From positions 1-16,515 of the forward strand of contig JAUXAJ010000086.1 in NCBI GenBank assembly GCA_030620005.1: a stretch of DNA of 16,515 nt, read 5' to 3'. The stretch is from Promethearchaeota archaeon (lineage in GTDB: Archaea > Asgardarchaeota > Lokiarchaeia > Sigynarchaeales > SOKP01). Below the pieces are notes generated by a model. That model was not told the origin of the DNA. It saw only the letters and a list, made by a program, of their open reading frames with translations, and did not search any database. This document shows positions 8,083-15,432 of the stretch, piece by piece; the stretch's first letter is position 1, and every line of letters begins with the position of its first letter. The translations under genes were made by a program, and so were the position numbers.

Positions 8083-8096
8083 ATTTTATATAAAAT
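8083..8096. promoter_or_regulatory. Palindromic TATA element between divergent genes
   Basis: ATTTTATATAAAAT is a perfect 14-base palindrome in the gap between the UroD-fold and amidohydrolase genes. Read leftward it would start a transcript near 8063, giving a leader of about 42 bases with an SD, for the UroD-fold gene. It could work in both directions or be a regulator site. Confidence 0.45.
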
Positions 8097-8127
8097 GTTA
8101 TTAATATTCTCATCCTAAGTTCGTTAA

Positions 8128-8144
8128 TTTTATTAAAAATTATT
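8128..8144 (+). promoter_or_regulatory. TATA-like box for the amidohydrolase operon
   Basis: An AT stretch with TTTTATTAAAAATTATT is centred about 27 bases before ATG 8164, and no SD stands before the ATG. This fits a leaderless transcript carrying the amidohydrolase and NagB-like genes. Confidence 0.45.
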
Positions 8145-8163
8145 CACATATGATGACATTATC

Positions 8164-8940
8164 ATGAGGATTATCGATGCTCACGCACATTTATTCGATC
8201 AACCAGGATATTTAGATAATCTTTTAAAAACCATGAGGAATTGTGGAATTGAGAAATGCTGCATAAGCGGACTTGGTAAATTATTCAGGTGCGTTGACAA
8301 CGAGGGCGTAAAAAGTGCATTTAAAAGACATCCCGACCAAATAATTGGAGTGGCATTCATTCGTCCAGGAGTGGACGATTCTTCTATAATACATGAAGCG
8401 CACGCTAAAGAATTTAGAATGTTAAAAGTGACCATTCCAACCAAGCCTTATGACGATCCGTCCTTTTTTCCTTTGTGGGAAACCGCTCAAGAGCTAAAGA
8501 TGCCTATCTTATTCCACACGGGGATCATAACTTTATTGAGAAAAGCTCCAAAAGCAGGAGTGTCATCGTGGAACATGCATCCAATGAGACTTGAACCAAT
8601 TTCCAATGCGTTTCCAAAATTAAAAATTATAATTGCTCATCTTGGAGTCCATTGGAACGATGATGCGGCAGAGTTGATAAGAATGAGACCAAATGTTTAC
8701 GCCGATCTTACGGGTGACCCTAATGGTTGGCGTCAACGGGCAGATGAAACTGGAATGATAAAATGGTTATGGTGGCCGGGGGCGTTTAAAAAGATTATAT
8801 TTGGCACGGATGTCATTCATAATAAAATCCCTACCATCTTAGCCCAGGATAAAGCTCGTTTGGAAAAATACAATATTGATCAAGAAACTCAAAAAATGAT
8901 CTTTTCTGAGAATATTCTAAAACTAATGGGAATGAGGTAA
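8164..8940 (+). CDS. TIM-barrel amidohydrolase (amidohydrolase-2 family)
   Basis: A 258-residue metal-dependent hydrolase or decarboxylase of the amidohydrolase-2 family. The metal-binding H-x-H is His7 and His9 in I-D-A-H-A-H-L-F-D, followed by His118 in I-L-F-H-T-G, His159 in I-A-H-L-G and Asp216 in F-G-T-D near the end of the barrel; all usual ligands are present. Family members hydrolyse lactones such as those of sugar acids or decarboxylate aromatic acids. Beside sugar enzymes, a lactonase or related step is the reasonable guess. The stop at 8938-8940 is two bases before the next ATG, so it is co-transcribed with the NagB-like gene, and it diverges from the UroD-fold gene. The two share a regulatory region and probably a pathway. 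Confidence 0.88.
   Translation: MRIIDAHAHLFDQPGYLDNLLKTMRNCGIEKCCISGLGKLFRCVDNEGVKSAFKRHPDQIIGVAFIRPGVDDSSIIHEAHAKEFRMLKVTIPTKPYDDPSFFPLWETAQELKMPILFHTGIITLLRKAPKAGVSSWNMHPMRLEPISNAFPKLKIIIAHLGVHWNDDAAELIRMRPNVYADLTGDPNGWRQRADETGMIKWLWWPGAFKKIIFGTDVIHNKIPTILAQDKARLEKYNIDQETQKMIFSENILKLMGMR
8934..8938 (+). promoter_or_regulatory. SD sequence GAGGT inside the upstream gene's end
   Basis: GAGGT overlaps the last codons and stop of the amidohydrolase gene and sits four bases before ATG 8943. It shows that the downstream gene in the operon is translated by SD, unlike the leaderless first gene. Confidence 0.6.
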
Positions 8941-8942
8941 AA

Positions 8943-9791
8943 ATGTCAGATAGAAAGGAAGAAGTACGAAAATTGATGCGATTAACCCCAAAGGAAGTAA
9001 TTAAACTCGGAGGGCATCGTCTTATCATCAATCCAAATTTAAATGCTTTATACCAACATTTTGCAAATGACATTGCTTCTGAAATCAAGAAAAATAACGA
9101 GCATGATCGTCCTACTCGTCTAATCCTGCCTATTGGTCCTGTAGGACAATATCCAATATTAGCAAGCATTATCAACAAGGAAAGAATATCCTTGAAAAAC
9201 TGTTGGTTTTTTTTTATGGACGAATATTGCGATGAGAATGGCAAGGCACTTGCAGAAGGTCACGTCTTAAGTTTTAAACGGATCGCCCGTGAAAATTTTC
9301 TAAAATATTTAGATGAAAACAACGGATTAGCGACCGCTCAAGTAGTTTTTCCTGACGAAAATAATATCACTAGTTTGGCCAAAAATATCGATGATTTAGG
9401 GGGTATCGATACCTGTTATGGGGGAATCGGTATCCATGGGCACATAGCTTTTAACGAACCTGAAGTTGGCGTATCCAGAACTGGACCCCGTAGAGTAAGA
9501 CTTAATAATTATACAATCACGATTAACGCAATTAGGGCAGAAATAGGGGGGGATCTAGAGAACTTTCCTAAGGAAGCTTTTACCCTTGGTATGACGCAGA
9601 TTCTAGATGCTAAAAGAATTCGACTATATTGTCGTAATGGAACGCCATGCGACTGGGCAAATACAGTTTTACGAATTGCTTTATTAGGACAACCCGGTGA
9701 CGATTACCCTTGCACTTATATACGGAACCACCCTAACTATAAAATTATTACAGATACAGAAACATTAACTACTCCAAAGAATATTTTATAG
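8943..9791 (+). CDS. NagB-like sugar isomerase/deaminase homolog with altered active site
   Basis: A 282-residue protein of the glucosamine-6-phosphate deaminase / 6-phosphogluconolactonase family. It keeps M-D-E-Y (Asp93, Glu94, Tyr95) and G-G-I-G-I-H-G-H-I-A-F-N-E-P at 160-173, with His167 and Glu172 matching E. coli NagB His143 and Glu148. The catalytic Asp141 of NagB is His165 here. The phosphate loop P-T-G-G-T-P is replaced by P-I-G-P-V-G-Q-Y-P at 63-71, and the segment that holds Lys208 in NagB (G-S-Q-K-A) is G-T-P-C-D-W-A-N with no Lys. So the fold is secure but ordinary GlcN6P deamination is unlikely. It may isomerise or hydrolyse a non-phosphorylated sugar or sugar acid. It is the second gene of an operon with the amidohydrolase, with a GAGGT ribosome binding site. 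Confidence 0.82.
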   Translation: MSDRKEEVRKLMRLTPKEVIKLGGHRLIINPNLNALYQHFANDIASEIKKNNEHDRPTRLILPIGPVGQYPILASIINKERISLKNCWFFFMDEYCDENGKALAEGHVLSFKRIARENFLKYLDENNGLATAQVVFPDENNITSLAKNIDDLGGIDTCYGGIGIHGHIAFNEPEVGVSRTGPRRVRLNNYTITINAIRAEIGGDLENFPKEAFTLGMTQILDAKRIRLYCRNGTPCDWANTVLRIALLGQPGDDYPCTYIRNHPNYKIITDTETLTTPKNIL

Positions 9792-9861
9792 AACTTGATT
9801 GCTATTTTATTTTTCTAAAACCTACAGATTTGTTTTTATTCGCTTCTTAATTATTTTTAAC

Positions 9862-10854
9862 ATGACACTAGAAATAAAAACTACTAAATCCGGGAAATTC
9901 AACGAGTATCTTCACCACATTGACCTTAGAGGATTAGGAACAAAAAACATTCTATCTGGATATGCAGCAGAATTTGATGATTGTTGTATATTTTTGGATT
10001 GTGGTTCTTCCTTAGACGTAAAGCATCTTTTAAGATACGCTAAAAACAACAAAATTGATCTATCTGCATGTAAATATCTCATAACATCGCATCACCATTT
10101 CGACCACAATGGAGGAATGTGGAAACTTTACGAAATTATTAAGAAATATAATCCTGAAGTAAAAATTCTTACTAATAAACATACAAAACAGTTACTAAAT
10201 GATTACGAAGAGCATTTAGCTAGGGGAAAAAGGAGTTATGGCGATTTAACAGGGATCATGAAACCCATTGAGGAAAACGCCTTTAAAATAATTGAACCTA
10301 GTACAAAATTCGTAAATGAACCGAACTCACTAGACGCTATCGATACATTCAGTATTAACGGTTCTAATGTTAAGTTAGGAATTTTAAACACGCCTGGTCA
10401 TGCTCACGATCATCAAAGTATCGCATTTATTAAGGATGGAAATTTAGACTTTCTATTTTTAGGCGAGGCTGTAGGAATGTGTTATCATTCTAAAAAACTA
10501 CTAACACTCCCTGTATCAGTCCCAATTCATTTCAGTTATAAAGATTGCATGAATACTCTTGAAAATCTAAAAAAGTTAAGTCCTTTAAAAGCAGGATTTT
10601 GTCATTTTGGCGTAGTGAATGGAACAGATAACGTACTTGAAGTTATAATAGAACACGAATCGTTCATGAAAGAATTCCGAGCAAATGTAATTAAATACTA
10701 CCAAGAAAAGAACGAAACTAGATACATATGTAAGAAGATCACGCCATTTTTTGTTAGAAGGACTGAATTTAGAGAAAATCATCTCCTCATTAAAAACACA
10801 GTTCTTTCAACAGTTTATGGAATGATGATGGACTTGGGATATCGAAATGATTAG
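9862..10854 (+). CDS. MBL-fold metallohydrolase
   Basis: A 330-residue metallo-beta-lactamase-fold hydrolase. Metal ligands are His87, His89, Asp91 and His92 in S-H-H-H-F-D-H, the His in N-T-P-G-H-A-H-D-H, and a late His in F-C-H-F-G. The usual bridging Asp after the P-G-H strand is Glu here (F-L-G-E-A-V-G). I choose ATG 9862 rather than the in-frame TTG 9799, because the 21 added residues look like translated promoter: a TATA-like TTTTTATT (9833-9840) lies 26 bases before ATG 9862. The start 70 bases after the NagB-like gene could still allow read-through. Broad family: lactonases, thioesterases, nucleases. Lactone or thioester hydrolysis would fit the neighbours. Confidence 0.82.
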   Translation: MTLEIKTTKSGKFNEYLHHIDLRGLGTKNILSGYAAEFDDCCIFLDCGSSLDVKHLLRYAKNNKIDLSACKYLITSHHHFDHNGGMWKLYEIIKKYNPEVKILTNKHTKQLLNDYEEHLARGKRSYGDLTGIMKPIEENAFKIIEPSTKFVNEPNSLDAIDTFSINGSNVKLGILNTPGHAHDHQSIAFIKDGNLDFLFLGEAVGMCYHSKKLLTLPVSVPIHFSYKDCMNTLENLKKLSPLKAGFCHFGVVNGTDNVLEVIIEHESFMKEFRANVIKYYQEKNETRYICKKITPFFVRRTEFRENHLLIKNTVLSTVYGMMMDLGYRND

Positions 10855-10878
10855 TCATTTAATTAATAAAAAATGTTT

Positions 10879-11682
10879 TTAAAGTATAATATATTTAAAA
10901 TTTCCATCGTCCACGATCCAAGATCGAAGAAATCTATCTTTCTGTCTCGTTTCCCATAAATTCTCGATGTTTTGAATTCCTTCATGAAGACCTCGTAACA
11001 GTTCAAGACCTACGGGATATTTTTCGTGGCTGGGATAAATCTCAGTTATTTTCTTAGCTTCAAACAAATTTATCAATTTCAATAGACTCGAAAGAACAAT
11101 GGGAAATTGTTTTTTTTTAGGTAAAAATACGCTACCGTAATGAGCTAAGTCACCAGGAAAGAGTTCTCCTCGATTTGTAAGTAGGCTGATTGAACCAGGG
11201 GAATGACCTGGAGTATGGATTACTTTCACCGATAGATCTCCTAAATCAAAAGTATCCCCGTCTTTTAATGAATTAATTTTGGACGCTGGAGGAAGTAAAA
11301 AATTATTGATTTCATAACGCTTAACTATTTCTCTTGGAGAGTCTTTCAAAAGGGATATATTATTTGGCATGGATACCATTTTTGATTCTATTTCGTGAAC
11401 ATGAATCTCATCAAATTCACGATTTCCACAAGCATGGTCCCAATGTGAATGCGTATTAACTACTAATAGTTTTCTTTTACCTATTAATTCGTCAATAATG
11501 GATTTGAGAGGAAATAAACCGGCACCTGTATCGATCAACAGGGCAGAATGAGAACCAAGAATTAAAAAGATGTTTGTATAATCAGTATGAAAGCGAGGAT
11601 CTATATCAGCGAGTTTTTCCCGAATTACGATAAGGTCGTCCTTATGTTTAATTACATCAAACCACTGAGTACTTTCTATCAT
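10879..11682 (-). CDS. MBL-fold metallohydrolase (glyoxalase II-like)
   Basis: A 267-residue metallo-beta-lactamase-fold hydrolase with the full ligand set: His78, His80, Asp82 and His83 in T-H-S-H-W-D-H, His160 in H-T-P-G-H-S-P-G, Asp178 in F-P-G-D and His219 in Y-P-S-H. The spacing is that of glyoxalase II-like and lactonase-like members. ATG 11682 has no SD but an AT-rich box about 28 bases upstream, so is likely leaderless. It converges with the preceding MBL gene at 24 bases. The two MBL genes are not close paralogs: this one keeps the normal bridging Asp and is shorter. Substrate is unknown. Confidence 0.87.
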   Translation of the reverse strand: MIESTQWFDVIKHKDDLIVIREKLADIDPRFHTDYTNIFLILGSHSALLIDTGAGLFPLKSIIDELIGKRKLLVVNTHSHWDHACGNREFDEIHVHEIESKMVSMPNNISLLKDSPREIVKRYEINNFLLPPASKINSLKDGDTFDLGDLSVKVIHTPGHSPGSISLLTNRGELFPGDLAHYGSVFLPKKKQFPIVLSSLLKLINLFEAKKITEIYPSHEKYPVGLELLRGLHEGIQNIENLWETRQKDRFLRSWIVDDGNFKYIIL

Positions 11683-11794
11683 GAGTATAGTTTAGTTTTT
11701 ACATAATTAAATTTTTAGTGATTTTTCAATACATCTGATGAAAATTATGATATATCAATTTGACTAAAGATTTATTAATATATTTAACAAAACT

Positions 11795-11803
11795 AATTAT
11801 AAA
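11795..11803 (+). promoter_or_regulatory. TATA box for the membrane-anchored hydrolase
   Basis: ATTATAAAT is centred near 11799. A transcript would start about 11825, next to the in-frame TTG 11824 and 17 bases before ATG 11842. So the TTG would be leaderless and the ATG would have a short leader. Confidence 0.45.
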
Positions 11804-11841
11804 TACATTAAATCTAACAAAAATTGAAGTGTGAAATTAAT

Positions 11842-13485
11842 ATGAATCAATCAAAAAAAAACACGATAATAACGCTGATTTTCCTATTAATTTTTATAAC
11901 CGGTACGATATTAATCTTTACAGTTCCTGTAACAGTTAAGAGTACATACGGACTTACTACTCAAACTGAAGATGGTGTTACGATTTCTTTTAACGTGTTT
12001 GAACCACAAGAAGAGTATTATAAAGCTGCAAATGGAGATGCTAAAAAAAAGGCAATTCTAATTGGTCATGGGAACAGGGCAAACAAGGAAATGCTGAAAG
12101 GATACGCAATTGAATTAGCTGCCGCAGGTTTTGTTGCTGTAGCTTTTGATTTTAGAGGGCACGGACAAAGCTTGGGAGTACTCACTAGAGAAGGGTTAGT
12201 TAAAGATGTAAGAGCAATTAGAGATTATCTGAGTTCAAGAGATGACATTGATCAAAAAAATTTAGGATATATAGGATATAGCATGGGAGGAAGTCCAGGT
12301 TGGGCCATTATTAAGGAAGATTTAAGTTTCAAGTGTTTCATTGGAATTGGAACGGGATTGCCAAGTCCAACTTATTATCCCGATTATGTAGTGAAAATAG
12401 GTTCTGGTCGAAAATTCAACGTATTGATGATTCAAGCTCGATATGACGAAGCAGTTACCGTTGAAAGGCTTAAAGAAGGAATGGCGTTAAGATTAGGGGT
12501 GAATACCGGTGATATTGATGTGAATAAGCTTTACGGAAGTTTTCAATCTGGAACAGCCTCCATGATTCACTTGGATGATAATACTAATCATTTATTGCTT
12601 TGTTGGGACCAAGATTTTATTAGAGCGGCAAGAAACTGGGTAATAAGCACTTTCCCGAGTGTAAGACAACCTGACGAAAATTTCTATGTGAACATAAGAG
12701 GAATTATCTTACTAGTACAATTAGTTGGTGGTATGGGGCTATTTTTCGCGATTGTTGAACCCCTTTCAAACCTGATCTTAAAAAGAAAAAAAGAAGAAGA
12801 TAAAGATGAAGATAAAGGGGAAGATATCTTTAAAATAGAATTACCTGAAGTTTCAATAACAAATCTATCAATGCGAGCACTCATTTATCTCTTAGTTCTT
12901 GGTTTAGTTGGAATTATTATATTCATGCCACTTACTTATATTTTGCCATTATATACAATTGCTACAGTCATAATGCTATTGTTCGGGCAAATGCTTGCAT
13001 TACTAATTTTAACCTTCCAACTAGGAAAAAAGGCAAATCTATCGTTAAAAGAGAATTTATTAGGCCCATTTAGACAAAGAAACAATCTTCTTAGAGAATT
13101 TCTCTTAGGTGTGATTTTAGCAATGATTTTATACTTGATAGTATATATTTCAATTGGTCTGAATTATTTTGCGATCCTACCGTCTTTAAACAAGATTATC
13201 TTTGTCCCCATGTATCTCGTTATAGAATTCTTCATCCTTCTGGTGTTTAGCGTGTTTGCCAACGCGACGCTCCAAAATAAGTATGGAGATGGAATGAAAG
13301 AACAATTCAAAGCAGGACTAGTAATCTTTGGATTACAAGTAATTTACATGACTTTTTATCTCTTTCTTCTTAGCGTCTTACAGGGTAGTCTTTTTACATT
13401 CGGTGTTTTCATGCCCGTTGTCATACCGGTAACTTTACTAGGTAGTTTTGTGTCCGTCATCGCATATAAAAAACGGGAAATATAA
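11842..13485 (+). CDS. Membrane-anchored alpha/beta hydrolase with C-terminal multi-pass domain
   Basis: A 547-residue protein in three parts. Residues 8-27 form an N-terminal membrane helix. Residues about 40-275 are an alpha/beta hydrolase: G-H-G near 75-77 (oxyanion), D-F-R-G-H-G at 103-108, nucleophile Ser147 in G-Y-S-M-G-G, candidate acid Asp202 in A-R-Y-D and His250 in N-T-N-H. From about 285 to the end come six or more membrane helices, interrupted by a charged Lys/Glu/Asp linker at 314-330. The hydrolase is flanked by membrane segments and would sit on one face of the membrane, probably outside. ATG 11842 is chosen; TTG 11824 adds six residues. A lipid-active esterase or peptidase is possible, but neither substrate nor the role of the C-terminal domain is known. 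Confidence 0.82.
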   Translation: MNQSKKNTIITLIFLLIFITGTILIFTVPVTVKSTYGLTTQTEDGVTISFNVFEPQEEYYKAANGDAKKKAILIGHGNRANKEMLKGYAIELAAAGFVAVAFDFRGHGQSLGVLTREGLVKDVRAIRDYLSSRDDIDQKNLGYIGYSMGGSPGWAIIKEDLSFKCFIGIGTGLPSPTYYPDYVVKIGSGRKFNVLMIQARYDEAVTVERLKEGMALRLGVNTGDIDVNKLYGSFQSGTASMIHLDDNTNHLLLCWDQDFIRAARNWVISTFPSVRQPDENFYVNIRGIILLVQLVGGMGLFFAIVEPLSNLILKRKKEEDKDEDKGEDIFKIELPEVSITNLSMRALIYLLVLGLVGIIIFMPLTYILPLYTIATVIMLLFGQMLALLILTFQLGKKANLSLKENLLGPFRQRNNLLREFLLGVILAMILYLIVYISIGLNYFAILPSLNKIIFVPMYLVIEFFILLVFSVFANATLQNKYGDGMKEQFKAGLVIFGLQVIYMTFYLFLLSVLQGSLFTFGVFMPVVIPVTLLGSFVSVIAYKKREI

Positions 13486-13931
13486 TCACTGGCACGATCG
13501 TCAATGCAGTTTTTATTGTTTTACAAACTTGTACCGTCTCACTACTTTAGGGAACTAAGTTGATATAAATGAAATAGCTAAATTAATTTTTTTTTTTTTT
13601 TAAAGTCAAAATAAACATTACAATTTTTTATTTTATTACTTTTTTTTATTAAAACCCATTCTGCTGGTAGTTACAAATTTTAACTAAGAAAAGTAGTCCC
13701 TATTGGTGATAGATCTTAAATTCTATTTCGGATTCTGAGAATGCGCTATTTTTCCTATTAAATATCAAATATTTATTCCATAAATTTTAAATAATTTGAC
13801 GAATTGCTAAGTAGGTAAGCACAGTACTGAAATTATTAAGTATGTATGTGGGTTCAATAAGTCTCAGAAATAGAAAAAAGCTTATGGGTGGGGGGCTGAC
13901 TTGTCAGGTGAGATTTTATCATTAGTTATTT
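13486..13931. other. Non-coding gap after the membrane hydrolase
   Basis: No real gene is visible. There is a T15 run (13587-13601) usable as archaeal terminator, and further on a G-rich spot GGGTGGGGGG (13886-13895) next to CTGAC-TT-GTCAG (13896-13907), unusual in such AT-rich DNA. It may mark the edge of a decayed element; nothing more can be supported. Confidence 0.5.
13587..13601 (+). terminator. T15 run, probable archaeal terminator
   Basis: Fifteen T in a row about 100 bases after the stop codon at 13485, with another T-rich stretch soon after. Archaeal RNA polymerase stops at such U-tracts without a hairpin. Confidence 0.45.
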
Positions 13932-14033
13932 TTAGGATAAAACACATTCAATGTCCATCCTTCTTTTTGTTAAGAGTTCTTGTAAGTCCTTCACACTATA
14001 ACTAGTCAATAGCTTTATAGATGTAAAACTAAT
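13932..14033 (-). pseudogene. Possible transposase scrap (IS6-like N-terminal helix-turn-helix)
   Basis: On the minus strand a short open frame ends at TAA 13934-13932 and reads ...K-L-L-T-S-Y-S-V-K-D-L-Q-E-L-L-T-K-R-R-M-D-I-E. This has the pattern of the first helices of IS6-type DDE transposases (lyxxySxRdlexLLxxRGixv). There is no start codon and no continuation into a catalytic domain, so it could only be a relic. The match is short and based on pattern memory; random coding-like sequence cannot be ruled out. Confidence 0.35.
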
Positions 14034-14177
14034 ACAAATTTTAAAGATAATAAAGTTTTAAATTAATAGAAACAAGATCTTTATTATTCTTTAGAAAAAA
14101 TTACAAAACTTAAGTTATATATAAAACTATTTAATTTATTTTATATTCTAAATTCTTTTTTTTGTTGTGTAACCTCC

Positions 14178-14765
14178 TCAACATTTATGTATTTTTTTTT
14201 TTTTATTTTCATAATAATTCTCAAGCTTGTAGTAATGATCTTTAATTTTCATTAACACATGAGGATAATAGGGAATCTCAAATTTTCTTTCCAGTAAGAC
14301 GTACACGTTGGCTTGAATCATCGGAAAAACTCCCTTTGTTCGGTTATAATGAAAAGAATTGCGAATTATTCGGTAAACCTCAGGAATGACAGTTTTTTTA
14401 TCTAGGGGAAAGCTTTCTTTTTGATATCTAATGAGATTCTCAATATTCTTAATTATACTCTGGGATAACCTCTTGTTAATCATTTTGCGATAACTTATAA
14501 TTATCTTAGAATGCACGTATTCATCCCATTGAATGTCGCTAAAGAACGCCTTGAATTCATTGGGAATTTTAATTGGTTGGGAGGTACAAGTAGGACACCA
14601 CTTCCCACTTTTTAATAATCCGGGTTTTTCTTCGAATTTATGCCCTCTAATGCATTCTAATTCCAAAATGGGGCGTCCATTCACGAACTTGATCCCCAAG
14701 CACTTGAGTGACATTGAGGGTGCTAACTCCCGCATTTCTTTTTCGGTCCATTTTTTACGAGCCAT
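14178..14765 (-). CDS. Zinc-ribbon protein of unknown function
   Basis: A 195-residue protein. The N-terminal third has a Cys/His metal site: Cys38-x3-His42 ... Cys57-x2-Cys60 in the setting L-E-C-I-R-G-H-K-F ... G-K-W-C-P-T-C. This is the zinc-ribbon or treble-clef pattern seen in small proteins linked with homing endonucleases, phage and mobile DNA. The rest is basic and mostly helical with no motif I recognise, ending in a Lys-rich tail. That tail is coded by a run of 13 A, where replication or transcription slippage could change the end. A nucleic-acid-binding role is inferred. It sits alone in the decayed region between a possible transposase scrap and two gene fragments. ATG 14765 has no SD. 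Confidence 0.7.
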   Translation of the reverse strand: MARKKWTEKEMRELAPSMSLKCLGIKFVNGRPILELECIRGHKFEEKPGLLKSGKWCPTCTSQPIKIPNEFKAFFSDIQWDEYVHSKIIISYRKMINKRLSQSIIKNIENLIRYQKESFPLDKKTVIPEVYRIIRNSFHYNRTKGVFPMIQANVYVLLERKFEIPYYPHVLMKIKDHYYKLENYYENKKKKIHKC

Positions 14766-14868
14766 AGTTTTAATCTTGTAATAATTTCCCTAACTTATAA
14801 TAATTTTAGTATCTTCAATCTAATAAACATTATAAATTAAGAATTTATAATCTTTTTTAGAAAAAATA

Positions 14869-15011
14869 TTATAATTTATCCTTGCTGACATCAAATCCAG
14901 CAGCTTGTAGTTCATCCACGAGTTTATATTTCCATATTTCCTCACTTGGATTAAAAGTAATATAGATAATGCCATAAAAATCCGAAGGGTTCTCAAAATC
15001 ACTATCTGGAT
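14869..15011 (-). pseudogene. C-terminal fragment of an unknown protein
   Basis: The minus-strand frame ending at TAA 14871-14869 reads like a real protein end: Y-P-D-S-D-F-E-N-P-S-D-F-Y ... W-K-Y-K-L-V-D-E-L-Q-A-A-G-F-D-V-S-K-D-K-L. Upstream of about 15011 the frame stays open to 15087 but no longer reads like protein, and the other strand takes over as the likelier coding one. I take it as a truncated gene without its start. Family not recognised. If transcription comes from an unknown start, a protein of at most 72 residues could be made. Confidence 0.4.
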
Positions 15012-15027
15012 AACGAAGCGTTCTGGA

Positions 15028-15258
15028 AAGGAGCTTAGAGTTAGCTATTCTGATATTAGCAATTATATTACGGGATATCTTGCACAAGGCGAACCAGATT
15101 TCGTAAATTGGATGATAAATGAAAGAGATCTAAAGGACTTTAGTGGAGAAGTCATGTGGAAATGTATTGTCGTAGAAAACCGTTCCACGTTTGTAAGAAC
15201 AGTTCCTCGTTCATGGAGGGTTGATGCGATAAGAACTCAAATGTTCCAATGCATGTAA
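15028..15258 (+). pseudogene. C-terminal fragment of another unknown protein
   Basis: A plus-strand open frame ending at TAA 15256-15258 reads G-K-E-L-R-V-S-Y-S-D-I-S-N-Y ... G-E-P-D-F-V-N-W-M-I-N-E-R-D-L-K-D-F ... V-R-T-V-P-R-S-W-R-V-D-A-I-R. The composition is that of coding DNA. There is no start codon until ATG 15112, too late for a domain (48 residues). Head-to-head with the fragment at 14869-15011, it also lacks its N-terminus. Family not recognised. Confidence 0.42.
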
Positions 15259-15322
15259 TATAATAATATTATAAAGATATAAAAACATTAGAGTGTGACG
15301 ATTTAAAGATTTTTCGTTTTTA

Positions 15323-15343
15323 CCACTTCCTAAAGAGAAGTGG
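15323..15343 (+). terminator. Hairpin with T-rich tail
   Basis: CCACTTC (15323-15329) and GAAGTGG (15337-15343) form a perfect 7-base stem with a 7-base loop, followed by ATTTCTTTTCCATTTT. It lies between a plus-strand fragment and the 3' end of the longin-like gene. It could end transcription of the remnant region or be part of a small RNA. Confidence 0.5.
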
Positions 15344-15432
15344 ATTTCTTTTCCATTTTAAAAAATTCCCTAAAAAACATGAACCCGGAATCAATTTCTT
15401 TCTATCTAAAAAACTTCATGAAACAAGAAGTA

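Noticed and set aside
8831..9244. 137-residue open frame on the strand opposite the start of the NagB-like gene
   Set aside because: The plus strand clearly codes known motifs here; the antisense frame has no motif and is a shadow.
9799..9861. Upstream TTG start of the first MBL gene
   Set aside because: The extra 21 residues overlap the TATA-like box and do not match the family's N-terminus.
13705..13740. Possible box C/D-like RNA (GTGATAG ... CTGA)
   Set aside because: The C box is imperfect and there is no second C'/D' pair, so the match is at chance level.
13846..13870. GGGTTCAATAAG resembling a tRNA T-loop
   Set aside because: No matching stems or acceptor end around it.
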